64,000 nt of DNA from an uncultured Muribaculaceae bacterium (GTDB lineage Bacteria > Bacteroidota > Bacteroidia > Bacteroidales > Muribaculaceae): assembly GCA_904501735.1 (NCBI GenBank), contig CAJGBY010000007.1, positions 1-64,000 of the forward strand. Direction: 5' to 3'. Made by a program: the position numbers and the translations under genes. The notes below the pieces were generated by a model, which did no database searches, had not been told where the DNA came from, and worked only from the letters and a program-made list of their open reading frames with translations. Positions within the stretch are counted from its first letter, which is position 1; each line of letters starts with the position of its first letter. Positions 53,738 to 61,770 of this stretch are shown here, one piece after another.

Positions 53738-54504
53738 TTCAATCTCTTTATATTAAATACAGGACCTTCTTTACATACACACACATTTCCGTGGTCGTGA
53801 GTATCTTCTACGCAACACAAGCAAGCTCCAACGCCACATGCCATCACATTTTCAAGCGACACTTCACAATCAACACCATTTTCAACAGCATACTTTGCTA
53901 CAGCCTTCATCATAGGCATAGGACCGCAACAAGATATCATATCCCACTTTTCTGAAAGCACCGAATGAGTGGTTACGAAGCCTTTCTCGCCCACCGAACC
54001 ATCTTCAGTAGACAAATACACATTGCCTCGTTTTTCAAACTCTTCAAGCTCAAGCAAATCATTCTTAGATCTCGCTCCAAGCAAGAAATTCACCTCTACA
54101 CCAGCTTTCTTCAAAGCTTCACCAAAATATAGTAATGGAGCTACACCCACGCCACCACCAATAAGCAACAAACGCTTTTGCTTATCTTCTGGCATAGTAA
54201 ATCCATTACCCATTGGATACACTACATTCACGATTTCGCCTTCAAGGGTATCAACCAAAGAATTGGTTCCTTCTCCAGCTCTACGCACAAGCAACCACAG
54301 CAAATTAGCTTCATAATCCACATAATTCACTGAAATAGGACGACGCAAGAATGTATTTTTGGAATTTTTTACCTCAATTTGACAAAATTGACCTGGCAAA
54401 ATTTCAGGCAAATTGCCTTCTACAGGCTTCAATTTTAGGAGTCCATAATTAGCGTGCAATTTCACACTTGACTCTACGACAAAATCTGATATATATTTTT
54501 TCAT
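53731..54504 (-). CDS. pyrK: Dihydroorotate dehydrogenase B, electron transfer subunit
   Basis: FAD and 2Fe-2S subunit that passes electrons from PyrD to NAD. The 257 residues have the FAD-binding barrel with RRPISVNY and GEGTNSL, the NAD-binding region LIGGGVGVAPLLYFGEAL, and a C-terminal cysteine cluster (CGVGACLCCVEDTHDH...VCVCKEGPVF) that holds the 2Fe-2S centre. It precedes pyrD by overlap and has a complete promoter upstream at 54531-54561. Confidence 0.95.
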   Translation of the reverse strand: MKKYISDFVVESSVKLHANYGLLKLKPVEGNLPEILPGQFCQIEVKNSKNTFLRRPISVNYVDYEANLLWLLVRRAGEGTNSLVDTLEGEIVNVVYPMGNGFTMPEDKQKRLLLIGGGVGVAPLLYFGEALKKAGVEVNFLLGARSKNDLLELEEFEKRGNVYLSTEDGSVGEKGFVTTHSVLSEKWDMISCCGPMPMMKAVAKYAVENGVDCEVSLENVMACGVGACLCCVEDTHDHGNVCVCKEGPVFNIKRLKW

Positions 54505-54530
54505 CTCGATTTATATATATAATGTACCTA

Positions 54531-54561
54531 CAAAGCTACAAAATATATATTTCCGACACAA
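54531..54561 (-). promoter_or_regulatory. Promoter of pyrK-pyrD
   Basis: The minus strand has TTG (54561-54559), 20 bases and TAGCTTTG (54538-54531), a full match to TTG-N20-TAnnTTTG. It lies just inside the 3' side of the adjacent XRE-regulator region, with transcription expected from about 54524. Confidence 0.7.
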
Positions 54562-54570
54562 AAAAATTAC

Positions 54571-55047
54571 TTATTTATTTGGCACAAATGAATCAAAACT
54601 ACTATCCGAATAAAACACCATCACATTCACAATCCTCTTTCCACTGTTTTCAACAACAGCTCCATCTTGTTTTTTAACAAGATTTTTAGACAACGATTGA
54701 AGCACTTCTGCAACTGGATTTTCACTCTGAGAAGTTGTTTCATATTCAACATCATCATCCAATTCATCTTGAAATAATGAATTCTCACGAGGTTGAGCAT
54801 CTCTTGCAGTGGTTACATTTTGACCAACACCCACACACATATTACCTTCACCAAACATTAACCACATCATCGACAACTCAGGGTAGGCAAGATGTATTTT
54901 AGTCAACACATCATCGCTTACTTTCTTATTTCTACCATTTAAAAGTTGTGATACACTTGGTCGTGGAATCTCACATTTATCAGCAAAAATTGAATTTGCA
55001 ATTCCATTCTCTGATAAAAACAGCTTTATTCGGCTTACAATGCTCAT
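54571..55047 (-). CDS. XRE-type helix-turn-helix regulator
   Basis: A 158-residue predicted DNA-binding protein. Residues 1-65 form a Cro/CI-like helix-turn-helix (SIVSRIKLFLSENGIANSIFADKC, then IPRPSVSQLLNGRNKKVSDDVL). A variable middle and a C-terminal strand-rich segment (KRIVNVMVFYSDSSFDSFVPNK) follow. I chose ATG at 55047; the longer frame begins at 55083, inside the -7 element. A repeated GCAAAT motif covers its promoter, suggesting self-regulation. The target genes are unknown. Confidence 0.8.
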   Translation of the reverse strand: MSIVSRIKLFLSENGIANSIFADKCEIPRPSVSQLLNGRNKKVSDDVLTKIHLAYPELSMMWLMFGEGNMCVGVGQNVTTARDAQPRENSLFQDELDDDVEYETTSQSENPVAEVLQSLSKNLVKKQDGAVVENSGKRIVNVMVFYSDSSFDSFVPNK

Positions 55048-55079
55048 TTTTTTGTGTTTTGATTTATAAATTTCACATT

Positions 55080-55127
55080 GCAAATGTAATTACAATTATT
55101 GAATAATGCAAATTTCTCAATGCAAAT
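55080..55127 (-). promoter_or_regulatory. Promoter of the XRE regulator with repeated GCAAAT motifs
   Basis: The minus strand shows TTG (55111-55109), 20 bases and TACATTTG (55088-55081), a full promoter. GCAAAT occurs at 55080-55085, 55108-55113 and 55122-55127 on the plus strand, overlapping both promoter elements (a fourth copy at 55173-55178). This arrangement suggests an operator for the adjacent regulator, which is inference. Confidence 0.6.
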
Positions 55128-55723
55128 ATCAAATTTTTTCTTTATTATCAATTGAAAACATAATATCAGAACGCAAATTTATGATATCAAGCCATTAATT
55201 AAAGCAATACTTTAATACATAACTCTATCTCGTTGTTTTTCATTTGTTTACACCTTAAACACCGTATCAAATCATCAAAAATCCACCATTCCACACATAA
55301 TACATTTTTACTTTAACATATTTGTTGCAACTCATTGATTAAACCATGTTTACAAACTTTGTTAATTTTCCATAACACATACTTTAAGGTTAATTTCTAT
55401 GCTTATGAATCGTAAATTTTCAATTTTACACACACTCATAATCCTAAATTTAGCTATATTCTCATTTCTACACTCTTTATCATTCTAAACAGGCACATTT
55501 ACATCGACAAACGAGATACATCGCCAAGTGTTTTCATTTTTAAACAATTTCTTTGGCATTTTACCTAACTCGATTTCCTTTGAAAATTTACAAAAACATC
55601 CTATTTCCCCTCAAATTCACAATTCTTGTGCAAATCTCAGACACTTAAACGCACACCAAATCATTTACAACACACTTTATATCAAGACTTTAGCCTTCAA
55701 GTGTCAACTTCACAAATCGACAC
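55128..55723. other. Long gene-free region between the XRE regulator and uvrA
   Basis: About 600 bases of very AT-rich sequence that is conspicuously poor in G on the plus strand from about 55250 on. I see no convincing gene, tRNA, DnaA box or repeat array. A plus-strand frame at 55528-55809 runs through the uvrA terminator and into the uvrA end, so it is not credible. It is the longest non-coding stretch in the window, and its purpose is unknown. Confidence 0.6.
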
Positions 55724-55760
55724 AAAAAAATCGCCTAAAAATTAATTTTAGACGATTTTT
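55724..55760 (-). terminator. Terminator of uvrA
   Basis: An inverted repeat of about 15 bp with one mismatch (around TCGCCTAAAA and TTTTAGACGA) is flanked by A and T runs. On the minus strand a seven-T tract follows, 38 bases past the uvrA stop. Confidence 0.85.
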
Positions 55761-55797
55761 ACACCAAAATTTGGCTCAAACCATACACAAACTCTTC

Positions 55798-58632
55798 TTA
55801 CCCTTCTAATTCCCTCTTAATATACTTAGCTGTAATCGATTCTTTGCACTTTGCCACACTTTCTGGAGTTCCAAATGCCATAATTTGTCCTCCATTACGC
55901 CCACCCTCTGGACCTAAGTCTATGACATAATCAGCACACTTTATCACATCAAGGTTATGTTCTATCACAATTATAGTATTTCCTTTTTTTACCAATTTAT
56001 TCAATACATCTAACAAAATTTTTATATCCTCAAAATGTAGTCCTGTAGTTGGCTCATCTAATATATACAAGGTCTTTCCTGTGTCGCGTTTCGAAAGTTC
56101 TGTTGCAAGTTTCACTCGCTGACACTCCCCTCCCGACAAAGTACTTGAAGGTTGTCCCAATTTAATATAACCAAGCCCTACTTCTTGTAGCACTTTTATC
56201 TTGCTGAGAATTGCGGGAATATTTTCAAAAAACTCTACGGCTTGATTTATCGTCATGTCAAGGACTTCAGCAATCGACTTTCCTTTGAATTTTACTTCCA
56301 ATGTTTCTCTATTATAGCGCTTTCCATTACATTCTTCACACTTCACAAGCACATCGGGCAAGAAATTCATTTCTACAGTCTTGTAGCCATTTCCCTTACA
56401 AACTTCACAACGCCCACCTTTTACATTAAATGAGAATCGTCCAGGTTTATAACCTCTCATCTTTGCTTCGGGCAAGTTCACAAATACACTTCTTATATCA
56501 GCAAACACACCAGTATAAGTTGCAGGATTGGATCGAGGTGAACGACCCAATGGAGATTGATCCACCGTAACCACTTTATCGACATTCTCAAGACCAACAA
56601 TTTCTTTGTACGCAAGTGGCTGCATCGACGACCTATAGAATTTCTGACTTAGAATTGGCTGAAGCGTTCCATTTATCAAACTTGACTTTCCACTTCCACT
56701 CACACCAGTTACACATATAAATGTACCTAATGGGAAATCAACATCAACATTCTTCAAGTTATGCCCATTACAACCTCTCAAGCCCAATATTTTTCCATTA
56801 CCAGCCCTACGCTCAGTTGGCACTTCTATCATCTTTGTTCCATTCAAATAATCAGCCGTCACTGTATGGGACTCAAGCATTTCTTTTGGTGTTCCCGCAA
56901 AAACGATATGGCCACCCTTTCGACCAGCTTTAGGACCTATATCAACAATATAATCAGCCTCAAGCATCATATCCTTATCATGTTCAACCACCATTATAGA
57001 ATTACCCGTATCACGCAAAGCTTTCAACGAATCAATCAAGCGTTGATTATCTCTTTGATGAAGTCCTATACTTGGCTCATCAAGTATATACAACACATTC
57101 ACCAATTGTGAACCAATTTGCGTTGCCAATCTTATTCGTTGGCTTTCCCCACCCGACAATGTTGCCGAATTTCTATTTAGCGATAAATAGCCCAAACCAA
57201 CATCTACAAGAAATCCCAAGCGACCATTAATTTCCTTAACTATTTCGCTCGCAATTTGCCATTGATGCTCGGTCATCACCTTTTCTATCCCAAGCATCCA
57301 TTCCCTTAGCTCTGAGATATCCATCGACGCCACTTCAGCAATGTTTTTACCACCTATATAATAATGTAATGCTTCGTTATTCAATCTTGCGCCCTTGCAC
57401 TTAGGACATTCTATTCGCGAAAAGAACTGACCTGCCCACTTCTGAGCTTGCATATCAGCTTCCTCTGCTTGTTGCATCTCTATATATTTCACAAGACCAT
57501 CATACGACATAAAATAGTTCGAGGTACTCATTGTTTCATTATTTATCACAAGTCGTTCCTCTGTCCCATTCATTATATCATCAATAGCCACCTCTGGCAG
57601 ATCTTTCAATGGAGTTTTCAAGTCCACATCATATTTCTCACAGATCGCTTCTATCTGCCAAAATATTAATGTGTTTTTATATTTACCCAAAGGAAGAATA
57701 CCTCCGTCATATATTGACGCATTCATATCGGGCATTATCTTTTCTCTATCGATTTCGTTCACATATCCCAAGCCTTTACACTTATGACATGCTCCTTGTG
57801 GTGAATTGAACGAGAAATTATGAGGCGCAGGCTCTGCATACGACAAACCAGTCTCCGGGTCCATCAGCATTCTACTATAATGGCCTATTTCACCCGTTTC
57901 ATCCTCCAGAATCATTAATTGACCGCTACCCTGCTTGAAGGCTACATTCACCGATTCTTTCAGTCTTGTAACATCTTTAGATGCGACCCTCAACTTATCC
58001 ACCACAATTTCTACATTGTGATTTTTATAACGATCGAGCTTCATTCCGAACATGATTTCGCGCAACTCGCCATCAACACGAGTTGTTACAAATCCTTTCT
58101 TACGCAATTGCTCAAAAAGTTCCTTATAATGTCCCTTTCTATTCTTTACTACAGGCGACAAGATATATATTCGCTTCCCTTCATATTTCTCAAGGATAAG
58201 CGACAATATTTTCTCCTCGGTATACTTTACCATTTTTGCACCCGACACATAAGAGTATGCTTCAGATGCTCGAGCATAAAGCAAACGCAGAAAATCATAC
58301 ACCTCGGTCGTTGTACCTATCGTGCTTCGGGGGTTCTTGTTCACAGTCTTCTGCTCTATCGAAATCACCGGACTCAATCCCGTAATCTTATCCACATCAG
58401 GGCGTTCAAGCACACCAAGCATATTTCGAGCATAAGCCGAAAATGTTTCGAGATAACGGCGTTGCCCTTCTGCAAATATTGTATCAAAAGCAAGAGAAGA
58501 CTTTCCGCTACCACTCAAGCCAGTAATTACAGTAAGTTTCCCGTGAGGAATTTCTACATCTATATTTTTAAGATTATGAACACGCGCTCCATACACCGAC
58601 ACGCATTCCACATCGTCTCCATTCAATTTCAT
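55798..58632 (-). CDS. uvrA: Excinuclease ABC subunit A
   Basis: Damage-recognition ATPase of nucleotide excision repair. The 944 residues have two ABC ATPase modules: N-terminal Walker A GLSGSGKSSL (about residue 35) and C-terminal GVSGSGKSSLINGT, each with an ABC signature (TLSGGESQRIRLA, TLSGGECQRVKLA) and Walker B (LYILDEP). Zinc-binding cysteine pairs appear in CHKCKGLGYV, CPKCKGARLN, and CEVCKGNGYK/CEECNGKRY. It follows the CHU_C protein gene by 22 bases and is probably its co-transcript. Confidence 0.97.
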   Translation of the reverse strand: MKLNGDDVECVSVYGARVHNLKNIDVEIPHGKLTVITGLSGSGKSSLAFDTIFAEGQRRYLETFSAYARNMLGVLERPDVDKITGLSPVISIEQKTVNKNPRSTIGTTTEVYDFLRLLYARASEAYSYVSGAKMVKYTEEKILSLILEKYEGKRIYILSPVVKNRKGHYKELFEQLRKKGFVTTRVDGELREIMFGMKLDRYKNHNVEIVVDKLRVASKDVTRLKESVNVAFKQGSGQLMILEDETGEIGHYSRMLMDPETGLSYAEPAPHNFSFNSPQGACHKCKGLGYVNEIDREKIMPDMNASIYDGGILPLGKYKNTLIFWQIEAICEKYDVDLKTPLKDLPEVAIDDIMNGTEERLVINNETMSTSNYFMSYDGLVKYIEMQQAEEADMQAQKWAGQFFSRIECPKCKGARLNNEALHYYIGGKNIAEVASMDISELREWMLGIEKVMTEHQWQIASEIVKEINGRLGFLVDVGLGYLSLNRNSATLSGGESQRIRLATQIGSQLVNVLYILDEPSIGLHQRDNQRLIDSLKALRDTGNSIMVVEHDKDMMLEADYIVDIGPKAGRKGGHIVFAGTPKEMLESHTVTADYLNGTKMIEVPTERRAGNGKILGLRGCNGHNLKNVDVDFPLGTFICVTGVSGSGKSSLINGTLQPILSQKFYRSSMQPLAYKEIVGLENVDKVVTVDQSPLGRSPRSNPATYTGVFADIRSVFVNLPEAKMRGYKPGRFSFNVKGGRCEVCKGNGYKTVEMNFLPDVLVKCEECNGKRYNRETLEVKFKGKSIAEVLDMTINQAVEFFENIPAILSKIKVLQEVGLGYIKLGQPSSTLSGGECQRVKLATELSKRDTGKTLYILDEPTTGLHFEDIKILLDVLNKLVKKGNTIIVIEHNLDVIKCADYVIDLGPEGGRNGGQIMAFGTPESVAKCKESITAKYIKRELEG

Positions 58633-58654
58633 AGTAATACTCCTTTATCACATT

Positions 58655-60010
58655 CTATTCAACCACTCCTTCTCCCGAGTTATCCACTGAACCATTCGAT
58701 TCATTATAGTTGATTATATTTATATCACCTTTCAACTTATATTCTTTACCATCGGAACCTTCGGCTTGTATCACATAATAATACACTCCTGTGCCTACAT
58801 TTTTACCTTTATATTTTCCGTCCCAACCTTGCGAAGGATCAGTCAATTCGCACAATTGTACACCCCATCGGCTAAAAATCCAACACCTAAACTTCACTAT
58901 CGACTTATATTGCACACGCCATTCATCATTCACACCTGGCGTAGCTGTTGGTGAAAATGCATTAGGACATATCAAGCTCGATTCCCCTATCGACACTGTG
59001 TATGTTTCCCCCATAGCTTCACAACTACCACTTGCATTCTTGCACACATATCTATAGTAAAATGTTCCTGATTCAGTTAGCGTTTCTTGTAACACATCAT
59101 CGTTGCACACACTTTCTACAGTTTCAAACTCAGGGCTCTGCGACATCTGCCATTCTCGCTGAGCCACAGCATCAGTAGGATATGCAGTAAAAGTTATATC
59201 CACAGGAGCCGAACCACCCAACGCTGCACCTTCTCCATCTTTTTTCTCATTAGGAGCTTCTCGTTCGGCTTGTTCTGCCACAGTTTGCACATCTATCGAC
59301 TGAGCAATATATCCGTCATAAGTTACATCAGCATGCTCTCCCCAGAATTCCAAGAATCGATCTCCCGACAATGTAAATGATGTGTTGCACAATGGAGCTA
59401 TTTCGTAAATCGACGATTTAAAGCCTTCATACTTTTTATCCACATCCTTTTGATTCCATTGCTTTGCATCACTATCCCACTCAAGTGTAGAATATGAAAG
59501 AGAAATCTCTCTGCTCAGTTTTTTATTAACACCATTAATCGCAGTATAATATATATCATTACCGCTACCTAGCACATTCAATGCCACACTACCACAATCT
59601 TGTTCTTCTGCAGGCTCAATTGAAGTCAAAGTCAAATAATATTGAGAATAATCCACGACCCACAAGTAAGTGCGATGATCGCCCTCTTCAACAATATATC
59701 CGCAATTACCCACCACTTGTTGTAGCGTTGTTGTTACACCATTTTTCACGATATTAGTCAATTCTTCAGCATAGCCGCCACCCATTGTGCCATACTTATA
59801 CCATTTTACAACAGTATTAGCATCAGCAGCTTTATAGCTCATAGACACTCCCGGCACATCATATAGCACATACAATTTATCCAATCCTGTATTTTTTTCA
59901 GGTACACATTCCCACACCGAGCGACTGTTTCCCGAAAAGCCTACACTTTGTGCCATGGCATTCACACACAGGCACAACAATATCGCAATTGTAACTAATA
60001 TCTTTTTCAT
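58655..60010 (-). CDS. Exported protein with gliding-motility-associated C-terminal (CHU_C, T9SS type B) domain
   Basis: A 451-residue secreted protein of otherwise unknown function. A signal peptide covers residues 1-20 (CLCVNAMAQ). The middle has beta-rich, possibly Ig-like regions with no recognised domain. The C-terminal part (about 350-435) is a CHU_C domain: CPNAFSPTATPGVNDEWRV, FRCWIFSRWGVQL, GWDGKYKG, VGTGVYYYVI, and YKLKGDINIIN. Such domains are sorting signals for the type IX secretion system, so it is probably surface-attached or released. An acidic 17-residue tail after the domain is unusual. It lies 22 bases upstream of uvrA. Confidence 0.8.
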   Translation of the reverse strand: MKKILVTIAILLCLCVNAMAQSVGFSGNSRSVWECVPEKNTGLDKLYVLYDVPGVSMSYKAADANTVVKWYKYGTMGGGYAEELTNIVKNGVTTTLQQVVGNCGYIVEEGDHRTYLWVVDYSQYYLTLTSIEPAEEQDCGSVALNVLGSGNDIYYTAINGVNKKLSREISLSYSTLEWDSDAKQWNQKDVDKKYEGFKSSIYEIAPLCNTSFTLSGDRFLEFWGEHADVTYDGYIAQSIDVQTVAEQAEREAPNEKKDGEGAALGGSAPVDITFTAYPTDAVAQREWQMSQSPEFETVESVCNDDVLQETLTESGTFYYRYVCKNASGSCEAMGETYTVSIGESSLICPNAFSPTATPGVNDEWRVQYKSIVKFRCWIFSRWGVQLCELTDPSQGWDGKYKGKNVGTGVYYYVIQAEGSDGKEYKLKGDINIINYNESNGSVDNSGEGVVE

Positions 60011-60033
60011 TTCAAATCATCATTCTTAATTAG

Positions 60034-60041
60034 CAAAGATA
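60034..60041 (-). promoter_or_regulatory. -7 element for the CHU_C protein gene
   Basis: The minus strand reads TATCTTTG, a TAnnTTTG match 24 bases before the start codon. The nearest upstream TTG (60070-60068) is 26 bases away, too far for the standard spacing. Confidence 0.4.
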
Positions 60042-60105
60042 ACAACTAATTTTCACACCCACACACACAATAACACATTTTTACACGCCCACACCCATAT
60101 CCCCT

Positions 60106-60149
60106 CAAAAAAAAGATTGCCAAGAACCTTTAACAGCCTCAGCAATCTT
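60106..60149 (-). terminator. Terminator of trxB
   Basis: AAGATTGC (60149-60142 on the minus strand) pairs with GCAATCTT (60120-60113), followed by an eight-T run. It closes the ftsK-lolA-trxB unit. Confidence 0.85.
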
Positions 60150-60182
60150 CAATAGCATTCAATTATTTTGAATTGTTTTTTC

Positions 60183-61130
60183 TTATTTCAAGTTGTTGTC
60201 AGTCAAATAGCGCTCAGCATCGATTGCTGCTCGGCAACCCATACCCGCAGCCGAAATTGCTTGACGATAGTGAGGGTCAGCAACATCACCTGCCGCAAAA
60301 ACACCAGGGATATTAGTTTTTGTTGATGCACCTTCTGTTACGATATAGCCATTTTCATCAAGTTGGATTTGACCATTCAAAAATCCTGTATTTGGAGTGT
60401 GACCAATAGCCAAGAAGAATCCGTCAATTGCGATATCAAGTTTTTCTTCTTGTGGAGTTCCCTTGAACTTAACAAGGTGAGCACCTTCTACTCCGTTTTC
60501 ACCAAACAAACCTACTGTATTTGTATTGAAAAGAACATGAATATTTTCTTTATTCATCACTCTATCTTGCATCACTTGTGAAGCACGCAAATAATCCTTA
60601 CGAACTATCATATACACTTCTTTAGCCAAGCCACTCAAATACACAGCTTCTTCGCAAGCAGTATCTCCACCACCCACTACAGCTACAGTCTTTTTACGAT
60701 AGAAAAATCCGTCACATGTAGCACATGCCGACACTCCCATACCAGCATATTTCTTTTCGTCTTCAAGACCTAAGTACTTTGCCGACGCACCAGTAGCGAT
60801 AATCACTGTATCTGCTTCAATTTCTTTTACGCCTTCTACAACCACATTAAATGGGCGCACCGAAAAATCAACCGATTCAACAAATCCGTCACGAATATCA
60901 GCATTAAAGCGTAATGCTTGATTCTTCATATCATCCATAATATCGAAACCGCCCACTCCTTCAGGATAGCCAGGAAAGTTCTCAATTTCCGATGTAGTTG
61001 TCAATTGTCCTCCAGGTTGCATTCCTTCATAAAGCACTGGATTAAGATTTGCTCTGGAAGTATAGATTGCTGCTGTGTAACCAGCAGGACCTGAACCTAT
61101 AATTAGGCATTTTACTCTTTCTTTTTCCAT
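60183..61130 (-). CDS. trxB: Thioredoxin-disulfide reductase
   Basis: FAD/NADPH enzyme that keeps thioredoxin reduced. The 315 residues show the FAD-binding GSGPAGYTAAIYTSRA, the redox pair Cys135-Cys138 in SACATCDGFF, the NADPH-binding VVGGGDTACEEA, and a C-terminal FAD motif (GVFAAGDVADPHYRQAISAAGMG). All standard residues are present. It lies 17 bases after lolA and ends the unit, with a terminator downstream. Confidence 0.97.
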   Translation of the reverse strand: MEKERVKCLIIGSGPAGYTAAIYTSRANLNPVLYEGMQPGGQLTTTSEIENFPGYPEGVGGFDIMDDMKNQALRFNADIRDGFVESVDFSVRPFNVVVEGVKEIEADTVIIATGASAKYLGLEDEKKYAGMGVSACATCDGFFYRKKTVAVVGGGDTACEEAVYLSGLAKEVYMIVRKDYLRASQVMQDRVMNKENIHVLFNTNTVGLFGENGVEGAHLVKFKGTPQEEKLDIAIDGFFLAIGHTPNTGFLNGQIQLDENGYIVTEGASTKTNIPGVFAAGDVADPHYRQAISAAGMGCRAAIDAERYLTDNNLK

Positions 61131-61147
61131 ATCGTTATTGTTTTTTA

Positions 61148-61759
61148 TTATCTTAAATCAATTACTGGTGTTCCACTAGGCACTGCTTTGCTATCAAAAA
61201 CAAATGTACTACCCGACAATTTTGCGTTCACCACATATTTACTGAATTTTATTACTTGAGTTGAATTATCAGCCATTGTTGCAACAGCCTCTTTAATCTG
61301 ATATGTATTCTTATCGATAGTAAGCAAGATTTTTGACATATCAACATATGAGTTTTTTGCAACCATCTCCACCACATAACTTTTAGCCGTGTTTGACTTC
61401 ATCACAGCCTTATAGTTCGTGTCATATTTCATCACAGCCAGATAAGGATTGCTTACTTCAAGATCCTCGCTCGTTGGTTCAAGCACATTCACTTCTTTAG
61501 TGGCTGTTGTATACACCCACTGTGTTGTTCCATCATACCAACAGCTAAAACCTCCAGCCAATATTCTGAATTTCATTCCACTCATCACAATATTTCCTTT
61601 AACCTTAAACTGTGATGAAGAAAGTTCAAAATCAGCGCTCACATTTTTAGCCGAAGTATAACTGCTTACAACCTTGTTCATTATCGTGTTAGCATTTTGT
61701 GCGCCACACACGAAAACAACAAACATAAAAGCAATTGATATGATTATCTTATTCTTCAT
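61148..61759 (-). CDS. LolA-like outer-membrane lipoprotein carrier
   Basis: Periplasmic chaperone predicted to carry lipoproteins to the outer membrane. The 203 residues have a signal peptide (1-20, cut after VCGAQ) and the LolA-like beta-barrel pattern of this family in Bacteroidota (GNIVMSGMKFRILAGGFSCWYDGTTQWVYT, PTSEDLEVSNPYLAV). I chose ATG at 61759 (MKNKIIIS); the longer frame adds three residues. It starts 11 bases after the ftsK stop, the same ftsK-lolA order as in E. coli. Confidence 0.88.
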   Translation of the reverse strand: MKNKIIISIAFMFVVFVCGAQNANTIMNKVVSSYTSAKNVSADFELSSSQFKVKGNIVMSGMKFRILAGGFSCWYDGTTQWVYTTATKEVNVLEPTSEDLEVSNPYLAVMKYDTNYKAVMKSNTAKSYVVEMVAKNSYVDMSKILLTIDKNTYQIKEAVATMADNSTQVIKFSKYVVNAKLSGSTFVFDSKAVPSGTPVIDLR

Positions 61760-61770
61760 AAATATCAATC

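Noticed and set aside
55528..55809. Plus-strand frame of 93 residues (MFSFLNNFFGILPNS...)
   Set aside because: It starts with GTG, passes through the uvrA terminator hairpin and into the uvrA 3' end, and has low-complexity content, so it is a chance frame.
57919..58713. Plus-strand frame of 264 residues opposite uvrA
   Set aside because: Antisense to a fully conserved uvrA; His/Ile/Ser-rich composition is typical of the complement of coding sequence.
58388..59444. Two exact DnaA-box sequences TTATCCACA (58388-58396 and 59436-59444) with near matches at 57994 and 58679
   Set aside because: All lie in coding sequence and encode ordinary Val-Asp-Lys/Asn codons; no AT-rich unwinding element accompanies them. 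Not an origin without a skew test.
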